Shown here one piece after another: positions 35,058 to 44,739 of a stretch of DNA of 64,000 bases (positions are counted from its first letter, which is position 1; each line of letters opens with the position of its first letter). The notes under the pieces are model-generated. The model made no database searches. It was not told the DNA's origin and saw nothing but the letters and a program-made list of their open reading frames with translations. The position numbers and the translations under genes are program-made. Source of the DNA: CS4-C045 sp963844115 (GTDB taxonomy: Bacteria; Planctomycetota; Planctomycetia; Pirellulales; UBA7805); the NCBI GenBank assembly GCA_963844115.1, contig CAWJNN010000079.1, forward strand, positions 1 through 64,000, read 5' to 3'.

Positions 35058-37424
35058 TTACGGAACCACGTCCACCACGGTGGAATTGCCGTTGACGGTC
35101 TTCAGCAGGATTAGCTGGCCGGATACTTGTTGGCCTGCATGCCGAAAGGATCGGGGTTCTTCGGCACTAAGCACCGTGTGGGAAACGCCGTTCGGCCCGG
35201 TGATCGCCACACCTACGACTCCCTGAGGCAGATTTGCCAGCCGATGAGCAACCGTTTCGCGGTCTGACGTTGGTGAAGAAAAGGTCATCACGCTGAGGAA
35301 GTCCACGTCCGCGCCCTGCTTGCGCTGGATGAGAACGTCTTTGGAGTTTCCGTCGAGATCAGGATGGCCATGCGCGGCGATAAGCTCGCTGGCATCGTTG
35401 GACAACAGCTGCAACAGGAACTGTGGGGCCGAATTTGAAGTCTGGTACCTTAGGGCGACTCGCTGTTCGCCAATGCGCCGTCTTCGGACGTTCGTCATAT
35501 GCTGGTAACCGAGTGCCTCGGAAATTGCCCGGTTGGTCGCTTGCAGCTTCAACTGGTCGTCTGCAAGGCGACCATCGACGTGCAGCGCATAGTCGTACTG
35601 GTGCTGTCGCTGGCTACGGCATCGGAATAAATCGACCACGAAGCCGTCGATCAGAACGATGGTGCGATCAAGCACTACGCCTTCGTAGGCCACATCGCAT
35701 ATGGCACGAAACGCTTTAAGTTTTTGGCCAGCGTGAAAGAAAATCGGACGACTGCGCGCCCGCTTCGGCCCGGAAACAACGACCCAGCTATCGTTCTTGT
35801 CTCGCTGAGGGTATTGCGACGTTTCGTCGACCGTCACCGTGTTGTGGGCAATCGTTTGACGATCCCAGCTCAGGAAATTCTCATGCCCATAGTGGTGGTA
35901 GCGGACTTCGGGCACGAGGTGTGTCTTGCCGGCGCATACGGAGATGGCGAGTTGATCTGCATGGGTGTGTGCCGAAGCCCAATCGCCGAAAGTCATCTGC
36001 ACACCAACCGCGTTTTCGTCGGAACTCTGCCTCAAAACGGTTACGCCACCGTTGGGCAACAGGGTGCAATGGTTCTTGTGCTGGCCCGTTACTCCGATCC
36101 GCATATCTTCGGAATGGTCGAAGTGTCCTTCGGGCAACTCGGGGGCTAGCCAGATCAAGCCTAGGGGCGTTAATGGTCGACGCCCTTCGGGGTTAGGGGT
36201 CTTGCCGAGCGCCTTGTGTTTTGCTGCGGCAACTTCTTCCGGGGGTACATAGCCGCCCCCCATGATCGGGCGATAAAACTCGATCGGCCGGCGCGCGATC
36301 CAGGCGTATTTTGGATCTCTATACGCCCGCCATGCTCGCTCGTAACACCGCGCTCGTTCCAGCCGATCGGCATACGAATTACCTAGGCGGACCAGCGAAC
36401 CGTCACTAAAGGCCTCGTAAAACGGAGAATCAAATATCGACTTCATCGTTTTTTTACCTGTCACCCCGAACTTACGCTCCAGGTCGGCGCCCGCGTCTTT
36501 CGGATGACCGGGTACCTCAACGTTCCATAGATCGACTCCGCGATGACGTGCTGCTTCTGCCAACAGCGTATAGCTATCCGCTGTAAAGAGGTGATAGTGC
36601 ATCGACCGCTCGTAAAAGACTCCGTCAGCCAGTATCGACCAGGCCACATGCTGGACGAACCCATCGCGGAGGACTTTACCGGACGGATCTCGCAAGCCGT
36701 TAAGCGCCTCGTCGATTAAATCGGGGTCGTTAATGCAGAATCCGATGACACCGAAGCCTGCCAGCGCTCGAGCGCGCCAGTTGCTGCGGAAATGGTGATT
36801 GCAGATTCGTAATGTTTCTGCCGACGGCTTGAGCACTTGTTGCTCGATCGCCCGCTGCTGGTCGGCAGTCAATACACCGGATTGATAAATAAGGTCGTAG
36901 GCCGAGGCTGCATTAACCGCCCAATCGGCCTCGCTCAAAGCCGAATGCCCAGCTTTCCCTTTGAGGTCGGTGACTTCGTATTTTGGGAACCAATCGACGT
37001 ACGCATTGAGGATCGTCGCCGCGGCACGAGCGTAGCGAGGGTCATTGCGTAGCACATAGGCGATCGCAAATTGATGAGCGAGCCGGCTGAGGCCGACATT
37101 GCGGGATCGATCCGCGTCGGGTAGCGGCGGGTTGTCGATCTGTGCATCCAGATCCGCAATCAACTGCTCGACATACCGCGAGAGCCACTCTTTGCGTTGG
37201 ACGAAATCACGGAGCCTGGCGATTTCCGCTTCGTTGAGAAACAGCCGCGGATGCTTCGGCAAATCGGTTGGTACCTTAATCCGCGGCGCAGCGGTATCTG
37301 CTGAAACAGTGTCAGCCGGGAACGCAGAGTCTCCGGAAAACATGAGCCACGCGGCGCACGTGAGCGCGGCCGCACAAACAACCTTGCAGCATTTCGATAA
37401 CAAGAAGTCGGCTAGAAGGGCCAT
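35058..37424 (-). CDS. Heparinase II/III-family polysaccharide lyase
   Basis: The protein is about 788 residues if started at the ATG at 37424, which overlaps the end of rph by 13 bases. The frame extends to 37547, but that part lies within rph. It opens with a signal peptide (LLADFLLSKCCKVVCAAALT). An alpha/alpha-toroid lyase domain follows (about 70-400, with LSEADWAVNAASAYDLIYQS and HHFRSNWRARALAGFG), then the beta-sandwich heparinase domain with HTHADQLAISV and AHNTVTVDE. Such enzymes cleave uronic-acid polysaccharides by beta-elimination. It is probably exported and used to degrade marine or plant glycans. It forms the end of the argB-argD-argF-rph run. Confidence 0.85.
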   Translation of the reverse strand: MALLADFLLSKCCKVVCAAALTCAAWLMFSGDSAFPADTVSADTAAPRIKVPTDLPKHPRLFLNEAEIARLRDFVQRKEWLSRYVEQLIADLDAQIDNPPLPDADRSRNVGLSRLAHQFAIAYVLRNDPRYARAAATILNAYVDWFPKYEVTDLKGKAGHSALSEADWAVNAASAYDLIYQSGVLTADQQRAIEQQVLKPSAETLRICNHHFRSNWRARALAGFGVIGFCINDPDLIDEALNGLRDPSGKVLRDGFVQHVAWSILADGVFYERSMHYHLFTADSYTLLAEAARHRGVDLWNVEVPGHPKDAGADLERKFGVTGKKTMKSIFDSPFYEAFSDGSLVRLGNSYADRLERARCYERAWRAYRDPKYAWIARRPIEFYRPIMGGGYVPPEEVAAAKHKALGKTPNPEGRRPLTPLGLIWLAPELPEGHFDHSEDMRIGVTGQHKNHCTLLPNGGVTVLRQSSDENAVGVQMTFGDWASAHTHADQLAISVCAGKTHLVPEVRYHHYGHENFLSWDRQTIAHNTVTVDETSQYPQRDKNDSWVVVSGPKRARSRPIFFHAGQKLKAFRAICDVAYEGVVLDRTIVLIDGFVVDLFRCRSQRQHQYDYALHVDGRLADDQLKLQATNRAISEALGYQHMTNVRRRRIGEQRVALRYQTSNSAPQFLLQLLSNDASELIAAHGHPDLDGNSKDVLIQRKQGADVDFLSVMTFSSPTSDRETVAHRLANLPQGVVGVAITGPNGVSHTVLSAEEPRSFRHAGQQVSGQLILLKTVNGNSTVVDVVP

Positions 37425-38138
37425 CTGCGGCCTAGGGTCTGCTGTTGGAACTCGGTCAGTTTCTTGATCCCGGATCGAGCGAGTTTTAGCAGCGCCTGAG
37501 GTCGTCATCGTCAAAGGTCGCCTCTTCGCCAGTCCCTTGGATTTCAATGAAACGTCCCGAACCGGTCATGACCACGTTCATGTCGACCGACGCCGACACG
37601 TCTTCCTGGTAGTCCAAGTCGAGTACCGCTTGACCGTCGGCAATACCAACGCTGACTGCCGCGACGCTTTGGGTGAGCGGGAATCGATTGCGATCCGGCA
37701 GCTCCTTTTCGATCGACCTGACCGCGTCGACCAAGGCGACATACGCGCCGGTGATGCTCGCCGTTCGTGTCCCGCCGTCTGCTTCCAGTACATCACAGTC
37801 AACAGAAATCTGCCGTTCGCCTAGAGCTTCCAGGTCGATGGCGGCCCGTAGGCTACGGCCAATTAGTCGCTGTATCTCCGTCGTGCGGCCATCGACGCGC
37901 CCACCTCGATCTCGCTTTTTGCGCGGGCTGGTGCTGCCCGGCAACATGCTGTATTCGGCGGTGACCCAACCCTTGCCTTTACCAGCCAACCATGGCGGAA
38001 CGTCGTTCTCGACCGTCGCCGTACAAAGGACCGTCGTGCGCCAAACTGAATCAGGACGCTGCCCGGCGCTGACCCGGTATATTTACGCTTGACTTTCAGC
38101 GTTCGTAACTCGTCTTTCTTTCGTTTGTCGTGACGCAT
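37412..38138 (-). CDS. rph: Ribonuclease PH, two frameshifts
   Basis: Three frames together give about 241 residues, the normal length. The start is MRHDKRKKDELRTLKVKRKY; a one-base slip near 38034 separates it from TVLCTATVENDVPPWL and the catalytic core (VTAEYSMLPGSTSPRKKRDR). A second slip near 37492 separates FIEIQGTGEEATF from LLKLARSGIKKLTEFQQQT and the true stop at 37414. RNase PH trims tRNA 3' ends with phosphate. Because the pieces fit exactly and the gene is conserved, sequence error is likelier than decay. It lies between argF and the lyase gene. Confidence 0.88.
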
Positions 38139-38250
38139 GGGGCGTAGTGGTGAGTGGTAAGTGGATTGTGGTTAGTGGTCAGTAGCTGGTAATCGATAAA
38201 ATGCACCGGCCGGCAATTGCTGACCACTGTTCACCGGCCACCGACCACTT

Positions 38251-39180
38251 TTATCTGCCCTTCGTACCTAGCAACCAGGCCAGGATTCCCTTTTGGACGT
38301 GCATTCGATTTTCGGCTTGTTCGACGACAATGCTTTGCGGGCCATCGATCACCTCGTCGGTTACTTCCAGGCCTCGTCGAGCCGGCAGGCAGTGCATGAA
38401 CAGCGCATCCGCTGGCGCGCGGCTCATTAGCGCCGCATTGACCTGATAGCCGGCAAACGCTTGTTTTCGCCGTTCCTGTTCGGACTCCTGCCCCATGCTG
38501 GTCCAGACATCCGTGTAGACGGCGGATGCGTCGCGAACTGCCTTCACGGGATCGTCGGTTACGACAATTTCGGCGTTCGGAACTTCGGCGCGGATTTCCG
38601 CCAGTAATTCGGCGTCGAACTGGTAGCCATCCGGCATGGCGGCGGCAAACGGCATCCCGACTTTGGCGCAACCGATCGCGAGGCTGCGGGCAACATTGTT
38701 CCCGTCTCCAATCCACGCAAGTTTTCCGGAATTTAACGATCCCAAGCGTTCCTTGATGGTAAACAGGTCCGACAGCACCTGGCACGGATGCGCGAGATCG
38801 GTCAAGCCATTGATCACGCTACACGTCGCATGTTCCGCCAGATCGACGACTGTCTGATGTTGATTCGATCGGACGACGATTGCATCCACGTAGGAACTCA
38901 GAACGCGTCCAAAATCGGCCACCGACTCACGTTTTCCAAAGCCAACATCGTTACCTAGAAAAAGGCTGCCGCCGCCCAGATGCAGCATGGCTGCCTCAAA
39001 GCTGACGCGCGTGCGCAGTGAAGATTTCTCGAAGAACAGCGCCAAGACCCGACCGGGCAGCAGCGCATCACGCTGTCCCCGCAGGAATTTCGACTTAAGA
39101 TCGTCGGAAATGGCAAAAATGCTTTCGATTTCTGACGAAGCCAGATCGAACAACGTAATCAGATGAACGGCGTCATTCAT
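38251..39180 (-). CDS. argF: Ornithine carbamoyltransferase
   Basis: The 309-residue enzyme makes citrulline from ornithine and carbamoyl phosphate. It has the carbamoyl-phosphate site FEKSSLRTRVSFEAAM, the QTVVDLAEHATCSVINGLTD-like segment, the HPCQVLSDLFTIKE core and the ornithine/C-terminal HCLPARRGLEVTDEVIDG. The start is set at the ATG at 39180 (MNDAVHLITLFDL); the frame's extension to 39225 adds 15 residues not expected in the family. argD lies 171 bases upstream and rph 112 bases downstream, all on the same strand. Confidence 0.96.
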   Translation of the reverse strand: MNDAVHLITLFDLASSEIESIFAISDDLKSKFLRGQRDALLPGRVLALFFEKSSLRTRVSFEAAMLHLGGGSLFLGNDVGFGKRESVADFGRVLSSYVDAIVVRSNQHQTVVDLAEHATCSVINGLTDLAHPCQVLSDLFTIKERLGSLNSGKLAWIGDGNNVARSLAIGCAKVGMPFAAAMPDGYQFDAELLAEIRAEVPNAEIVVTDDPVKAVRDASAVYTDVWTSMGQESEQERRKQAFAGYQVNAALMSRAPADALFMHCLPARRGLEVTDEVIDGPQSIVVEQAENRMHVQKGILAWLLGTKGR

Positions 39181-39350
39181 GGATCCCAAGTCCGATGACT
39201 TTGGTGTTAATTGGGTATTCGGCAAACCAAGAATCCCCGTAGGAAGAACCGTTTTTTGCTCACATCTTCTTGCGGCTCAGTTTTGTAGATCAGTTTTTCG
39301 GCTTATCGATCTTCGTCTGCTTTTCGCAACTCGTGGCGCACGAAGGCGGC

Positions 39351-40545
39351 TCAAAGACCGTTGATCACATCGCAAAGAATGTCGCATCCGTCGTTGGCCT
39401 GTTGATCGGTCAATGTCATGGCTGGCAGCAGTCGGATCACGACATCCTGCGTGCAATTGACCAACAGTTTTCGGTCGAGACATTGCTGGAACACCGGTCC
39501 GCCAGGCTGTTCCAATTCGATGCCGATCATCAAACCCTTCACGCGAACATCTCGAACCTGTTCACATTGTTGTTGCAGGTCGGACAAGCGAGCACGGAAG
39601 AGTGCTTCCAAGGCTACAACCCGTTGTAACAGATTCTCTCGTTCGATGGTCTGCAGCGTCGCGAGACCTGCACTCGCCGCGATCGGGTTGCCGCCAAACG
39701 TCGCCGCGTGCATTCCGGGCCGCAAACTGGTCGCAATTTCGGCGGTCGTCAGCATGGCGCCGCCGGCGATTCCGCCGCAGAGCGCTTTGGCGAGTGTCAT
39801 GATATCGGGCGTCACGTCGTAGTGTTGGTAGGCAAACCACTTTCCCGTCCGACCGCAGCCGGTCTGAACTTCGTCAAAGATTAGCAGCACGTCATTGTCG
39901 TCCGCCAACTGTCGCAGCCCTGCCAGGTAGCCGTCCGGCGGCAGATTGACACCGCCCTCGCCCTGCACTGGTTCCACCATAATCGCGGCAGTTTCGCTGT
40001 CGATCCGCCGCGCCACGGCGTCCAGATCTCCGAACGGCGCGTAGACGAATCCCGCCATCAGCGGATTCGACCCTTCGTGATATTTTGGTTGAGCGGTCGC
40101 GGCGGTGGAGCCGAGTGTCCGTCCATGAAAACCTTTTTCAAAGGTAATCACCTTATAGCGCGAAGCCGGGGTATGTAGCCGCGCACAACTTGAGGGCCGC
40201 TTCATTCGCTTCGGTGCCAGAATTGCAAAAGAAAGCCTGCCCTCCAAACGAACGCTGCGAGAGCGCCTCAGCCCAAAGGCCCTGCAATTCGATGTGCCAC
40301 GTGTTGGGCACATGAATTAATCGCGCTACCTGTTCTTGGACGGCCTGGACGACCGCGGGCGGACAGTGCCCCAACAAGTTACATCCCCAGCCGGGAAAAA
40401 AATCCAGATACCGCTCGTCGTTATCGTCCCAGACGTAGGATCCCTCACCGCGGACAAGCGTCATCGGCAGCCGCGTGTAGTTGGGAATAATATAGCGCTC
40501 GAATAGTTCGATCGTATTCGACGCATCCAACGTTGGAGTATTCAT
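39351..40545 (-). CDS. argD: Acetylornithine aminotransferase, one frameshift
   Basis: Two frames join into about 397 residues. The first, from the ATG at 40545, ends EANEAALKLC; the second continues RLHTPASRYKVITFEKGFHG. A one-base slip near 40180 explains the break. Signatures of the PLP class-III aminotransferase follow: FDEVQTGCGRTGKW, and the PLP lysine region TLAKALCGGIAGGAM. The enzyme converts acetylglutamate semialdehyde to acetylornithine and often also acts in lysine synthesis. The start overlaps the argB stop (ATGA at 40542-40545), so the two are translationally coupled. The slip is likely a sequence error. Confidence 0.92.
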
Positions 40546-41456
40546 GTCGATTCCTTCACGATTTCAGTCCCGACCCCTCGGTCGGTGTAGATTTCCAGCA
40601 GCAGCGAATGCCGTAGCCGGCCATCGATAATATGGACTTTTTGAACACCGTGGTCCAGCGTTTCCAGGCATGCCTCTACCTTGGGTATCATTCCTTGACT
40701 GATGGTACCGTTGGAGATCAGTTGGCGGGCCAATCGAGCATCGAGCGAACTGATACGTGAATCCGCATCGTTGGGGTCCGTCATGACGCCGCTAACGTCG
40801 CTGAGAAAAATCAATTTTTCCGCACCCAGGGCTTCGGCGACCGCTTTGGCAGCGGTGTCAGCATTGACGTTCAGTTTTTCACCACGGCCCCCACTGTCAC
40901 TTTCGCTCAAACACATACTGGGAATAACGGGAACGATGTCCGCATAGCAAAAGTTCTCGATCGTAGCTCGATCGACTCTCGTCACGGTACCGACGTGGCC
41001 CAGGTCCAGCGGCTTACCGGCCTGATCCTGCAACTCAAGTCGTCTCCCGAACAAAACGTTGGTCGTACGAAAATTCAGCGGCATTGCCCGACCGCCCAGT
41101 TCCTCGATTTCGGCGGCGATCCGTTCGTTGGTCTCATACGCCAGGACCTGCTCGACGATCGCAAGGGTCTCGTCATCGGTCACGCGCCGCCCCTGGAGAA
41201 ACTTCGGTTCCAGCCCTCTTTCCTGCATCGCGATGTTGATAGCCGACCCACCGCCATGTACAACCACGGGTCGCATGCCAACGGTTTCCATGAAAACAAT
41301 GTCCAACAGCAGGTTTCGCAGGTTCGCGCCGTCCTCCTGGACGCCGTTCTCCATGACGCTGCCCCCGACTTTAATCACGGTGATTTTGTTGCGCAGCTGG
41401 CGGATCCAACCCATGGCTTCGATCAGGACGGACGCTTTCTGAATCGCAGATTCCAT
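40542..41456 (-). CDS. argB: Acetylglutamate kinase
   Basis: The 304-residue amino-acid kinase phosphorylates N-acetylglutamate in arginine synthesis. Motifs are ITVIKVGGSVME (ATP-lysine), VVVHGGGSAINIAM, and the nucleotide/substrate loop NVNADTAAKAVAEALGAEKL, with FLSDVSGVM. The start is the ATG at 41456 (MESAIQKASVLIEAMGWIRQ); 13 further residues in frame are not expected. It is first in the run argB-argD-argF and overlaps argD by four bases. Confidence 0.96.
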   Translation of the reverse strand: MESAIQKASVLIEAMGWIRQLRNKITVIKVGGSVMENGVQEDGANLRNLLLDIVFMETVGMRPVVVHGGGSAINIAMQERGLEPKFLQGRRVTDDETLAIVEQVLAYETNERIAAEIEELGGRAMPLNFRTTNVLFGRRLELQDQAGKPLDLGHVGTVTRVDRATIENFCYADIVPVIPSMCLSESDSGGRGEKLNVNADTAAKAVAEALGAEKLIFLSDVSGVMTDPNDADSRISSLDARLARQLISNGTISQGMIPKVEACLETLDHGVQKVHIIDGRLRHSLLLEIYTDRGVGTEIVKEST

Positions 41457-41757
41457 CGCGCAAACTCGATGAAAATAAAGAACCCCAGGTCGCAACGTGC
41501 GGGCCTGGGGGAAACGGAAGATTTTAGTTATTGTGGAAGAGCCCTGTCAACGCTCGGCGACGCCCCAACGAGGCCTGGCGACGACACCGCGGACAAGGGC
41601 TGACACCGCGTTGCGAGCCGGACGGCCCCTGGCGGATCACTCTTTGCGTAGGGGACCGCCCGAATTGTTTGTCTTTTTGTGCGCGAAAATTTAGCACCGT
41701 GATTTAGCACCGTGACGAACGTTCACCGAACACTCTGACCACAGGGCAAGCCGACCG
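41457..41757. other. Divergent region between argB and glmU
   Basis: The 300-base interval separates outward-facing argB and glmU and probably holds both promoters. I see no ARG box that I would assign with confidence and no gene. Confidence 0.4.
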
Positions 41758-42516
41758 ATGGGTCAACGCGTCGCTATTGTGATGGCCGCTGGCAAAGGGA
41801 CTCGGATGAATTCCGACCTGCCCAAGGTGCTCGTTCAGGTGCAGGGTCGGCCGATGATTGATTATGTTATCGAAGCGCTTGCCCAAGCCGGTGTCGAACG
41901 TCAAATCGTCGTCGTCGGTTACCGCGCCGAGCTTGTAGAAAGCCACCTCGCAGATCGCAAGGACGTTACGTTTGCTCACCAGCGCGAACAGTTGGGAACC
42001 GGACACGCCGTGATGATGTGTCGTGATCAACTCGTTGAACATGACGGACCCGTCCTGGTCGTCGCCGGCGACTCACCGCTCATGCAACACGATTCCATTG
42101 ACGCGGTTTTCAGCGAATTCGAACATTTACAACCAGCGTGCGTCTTGGGGACCGGCTATCGAGACGATCCGACCGGCTTCGGGCGGATCCTACGGGACGA
42201 GTCAGGAAAATTCGCTGGAATCGTCGAAGAAAAAGATGCGACGCCACAGCAGCGGTCGATTACGGAGGTCAATCTCAGTTGCTATGTCTTCAATTGTCGC
42301 GATTTGCTGGGTTCGCTTGAGCAACTGAATAACACCAACGTCCAAGCAGAGTATTATGTCACGGATTGCCCGAGCATTCTTTTGGCGGAAGGGAAGGAAG
42401 TGCGTGCGTTGGATGTGTTAAAGCCCTGTGAGAGTTTGAGCATCAATACGATGAAGGACGTGCAGCAGGTCGAAGCTGAGATGCTGCGGATGCTGCGGAT
42501 GCAGCAGTCGGGCTGA
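41758..42516 (+). CDS. glmU: GlmU-type UDP-GlcNAc pyrophosphorylase, uridylyltransferase domain only
   Basis: The 252-residue protein matches the N-terminal half of GlmU: VAIVMAAGKGTRMNSDLPKV (nucleotide loop), QLGTGHAVMMC, VVAGDSPLM and GFGRILRDESGKFAGIVEEKD, plus NLSCYVFNCRDLL. It makes UDP-GlcNAc from GlcNAc-1-phosphate and UTP. The left-handed beta-helix acetyltransferase half of ordinary ~450-residue GlmU is absent. The frame closes normally, so this looks like a single-domain form rather than a break. A separate acetyltransferase would be needed. It lies upstream of prs on the same strand. Confidence 0.88.
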   Translation: MGQRVAIVMAAGKGTRMNSDLPKVLVQVQGRPMIDYVIEALAQAGVERQIVVVGYRAELVESHLADRKDVTFAHQREQLGTGHAVMMCRDQLVEHDGPVLVVAGDSPLMQHDSIDAVFSEFEHLQPACVLGTGYRDDPTGFGRILRDESGKFAGIVEEKDATPQQRSITEVNLSCYVFNCRDLLGSLEQLNNTNVQAEYYVTDCPSILLAEGKEVRALDVLKPCESLSINTMKDVQQVEAEMLRMLRMQQSG

Positions 42517-42544
42517 AGCTGAAAACGTGTTTCTTTAGATTGCT

Positions 42545-42613
42545 GGAGTCCCGCCTTTAGGCGGGTATAGCACGGATTACTTAAGCGAGAATGCCGGCTA
42601 AAGCCGGGACTCC
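42545..42613. repeat. Paired REP-like palindromes between glmU and prs
   Basis: GGAGTCCCGCCTTTAGGCGG (from 42545) is a hairpin core. A related inverted unit (GCCGGCTAAAGCCGGGACTCC-type, 42593-42613) follows 27 bases later. The outer GGAGTCCCG and CGGGACTCC ends are complementary, so the pair can fold together. This is the arrangement called BIME in enterobacteria. Confidence 0.85.
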
Positions 42614-42647
42614 AACGAACGATGGCACGAAACCACCGACGAGAACA

Positions 42648-43594
42648 ATGAAAGACATCAAGCTTTTCAGCGGACGTGCGAATCCCGAATTGTCGGCAAA
42701 AATCTGCAAGTACGTGGATTTGCCTCCCGGTGATATCTCATTGGGGAATTTTCCCGATGGCGAGACTTCCTGCAAGATCCTGGAAGACATCCGCGGGCGC
42801 GACGTTTTTCTAATCCAGCCAACCTGCCCACCGGTCAACGACCACCTGATGGAATTGTTGATCATGATCGAAAGCTGTAAACGGGCAAGCGCCGAACGAG
42901 TGACCGCCGTCGTGCCCTACTACGGGTACGCTCGTCAGGATCGCAAGGACGAAGGTCGAGTTCCGATCACCGCCAAGTTAGTGGCCAACCTGATCACCCG
43001 CGCCGGTGCAGACCGCGTGCTGACCATGGATCTGCATGCAGCTCAGATTCAGGGCTTCTTCGACGTACCCGTCGATCATCTGTATGCCGCACCGGTCTTA
43101 AACGAACATTTCAGAAACATGGGGCTAAACCCGGAAGACATCGTCGTCGTCAGTCCGGATGAAGGCAGCATCAAGCGGCGCTAGGCCACGTCAAACGATT
43201 GGGCGGCAAACTGGCGATTGTCGACAAACGACGAAGCAGTGCCGAGAAGACGTCGCAGGAGAACATCATTGGTGGACCGATCGAAAATAAGATCGTTTTG
43301 ATGTTCGACGACCTGATCAGTACCGCCGGTTCGATCTGCGGAGCCGCACGGATCCTTGCAGAAAAAGGTGTGCGCGAAATCCACGTCGCCGCGACGCATG
43401 CCGTCCTGTGCGGTACCGCATCGCAGCGACTAGAGGAATCGCCCGTTACAAGCGTGGTGGTGACCGACACGATACCGCTGACGGAAGACCAGCTGACCGA
43501 TAAGATGACGGTATTGAGCGTCGCGGCGTTACTGGGGGAAGGCATCAAGCGAATTCATCGCAATGAATCGGTCAGTCGACTTTTTCGCGAATAG
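42648..43594 (+). CDS. prs: Ribose-phosphate pyrophosphokinase, one frameshift
   Basis: Two frames join into about 315 residues, the family length. The start is MKDIKLFSGRANPELSAKIC at 42648 and the first frame stops after SPDEGSIKRR at 43184. A missing base near 43178 would give SIKRALGHVKRLGGKLAIVDKR. The PRPP-binding loop VLMFDDLISTAGSICGAARI and the ATP site PVNDHLMELL and YYGYARQDRKDEGR are intact. The enzyme makes PRPP for nucleotide, His and Trp synthesis and is normally essential. The precise one-base fit points to sequence error. Confidence 0.93.
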
Positions 43595-44024
43595 GCCCGC
43601 TGCCAGCTGCATTGCCCAATTTGCCCGGAAATGGACAAATATACCTCCCAGGCTCTCCCTACCCAACGATTTAGGGCAGCTGCCATCTGACACGTCGCTT
43701 TTCCGTCGGAACGACCGCGTTGGGGCGACTAAGGACGGCGTTGCGGCGGCTATTGCCGGTGTTGCGGCGATTACGGCCGGACGGCGGTGGCCCGCGGCAC
43801 GTTGAAAATCTGATATTCGTGGGATATCCCGCTGCGCTTCGTCTTGAAATTATTGCCGAATCCGGCAAAATACTAGGTTTGCCATCGGTCGCCGGCCTGT
43901 ATCCTAGGCGGACGATCGAAATCGGCCCCGTCCGCAGTACCCTCGCAAGGTAGTGCCCGCGCAAGGTGTTGAGGCTTTGGGATGGGAATTCAAATCGAAA
44001 TACAAGAATCGAGTGGACCTGACG
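43595..44024. other. Gap of 430 bases between prs and rplY
   Basis: No gene is supported. A promoter-like TTGAAA at about 43847 with AATACT 19 bases later may serve rplY and the following genes. An open frame on the opposite strand lacks any family features. Confidence 0.4.
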
Positions 44025-44654
44025 ATGGCGGAAGTGCTTCAAGTCAAGAAACGAGAGACGCGCGGTAAACGGAACGCGCGGCGGATGCGAATCGCCGGCC
44101 AAATACCAGCCGTGTTGTACGGTCACGGCGAAGAATCGGTCAGCCTAAGCGTCGAGGTTCGCGAACTGAACACGGCGCTGCGGCACGGTAGCCGTATCGT
44201 CGATTTGCAGGGTGCGCTGAAGGACAAGGCATTCATTCGAGAGATTCAATGGGACACGTTTGGCGTCGACGTCCTGCACGTGGATTTGACACGCGTTGCC
44301 GCGGGCGAAAAGGTGACGATCAATGTTGCGGTCGAGCTGCGAGGTGTGGCTGCGGGCACGAAGGACGGCGGGGTGGTCGAGCATCCGGTCCACGAGGTGG
44401 AAATTGAATGCCCCGCCGACAGCATCCCCGAAAAGCTACAGGTCAATATCAACGACTTGCAGTTGGGTGAATCCTTGACGGCCTCGTCGCTCGATTTGCC
44501 GGAAGGTGCAAAGCTACTGATCTCCGGTGACACCGTGTTGGTGCAGTGTGTCGAACCACAGGTCCAGCAAGACGAAGACGAGGCCGCGCTGGATGCGGTC
44601 GAACCAGAGGTCATCGGCGGTCGCAAGGATGCGGAAGACGAAGAGGGCGACTAG
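44025..44654 (+). CDS. rplY: 50S ribosomal protein L25/CTC
   Basis: The product is 209 residues, the long general-stress (CTC) form with a C-terminal extension. The N-terminal L25 domain reads MAEVLQVKKRETRGKRNARR then IAGQIPAVLYGHGEESVSL and binds 5S rRNA. The TL5 beta-domain follows (about 95-185, with DGGVVEHPVHEVEIECPADS), and the protein ends in an acidic tail. The start at 44025 is fixed by the family; the frame extends upstream to 43953 without meaning. pth follows 85 bases later. Confidence 0.95.
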   Translation: MAEVLQVKKRETRGKRNARRMRIAGQIPAVLYGHGEESVSLSVEVRELNTALRHGSRIVDLQGALKDKAFIREIQWDTFGVDVLHVDLTRVAAGEKVTINVAVELRGVAAGTKDGGVVEHPVHEVEIECPADSIPEKLQVNINDLQLGESLTASSLDLPEGAKLLISGDTVLVQCVEPQVQQDEDEAALDAVEPEVIGGRKDAEDEEGD

Positions 44655-44739
44655 GCGAGCGAACACGAACTGGGTATCAATTGATTTGGGATTTTTCGCG
44701 TTTCTGCGAGGAGTGTCGAAAACGCAGGATCAGAGGCCG

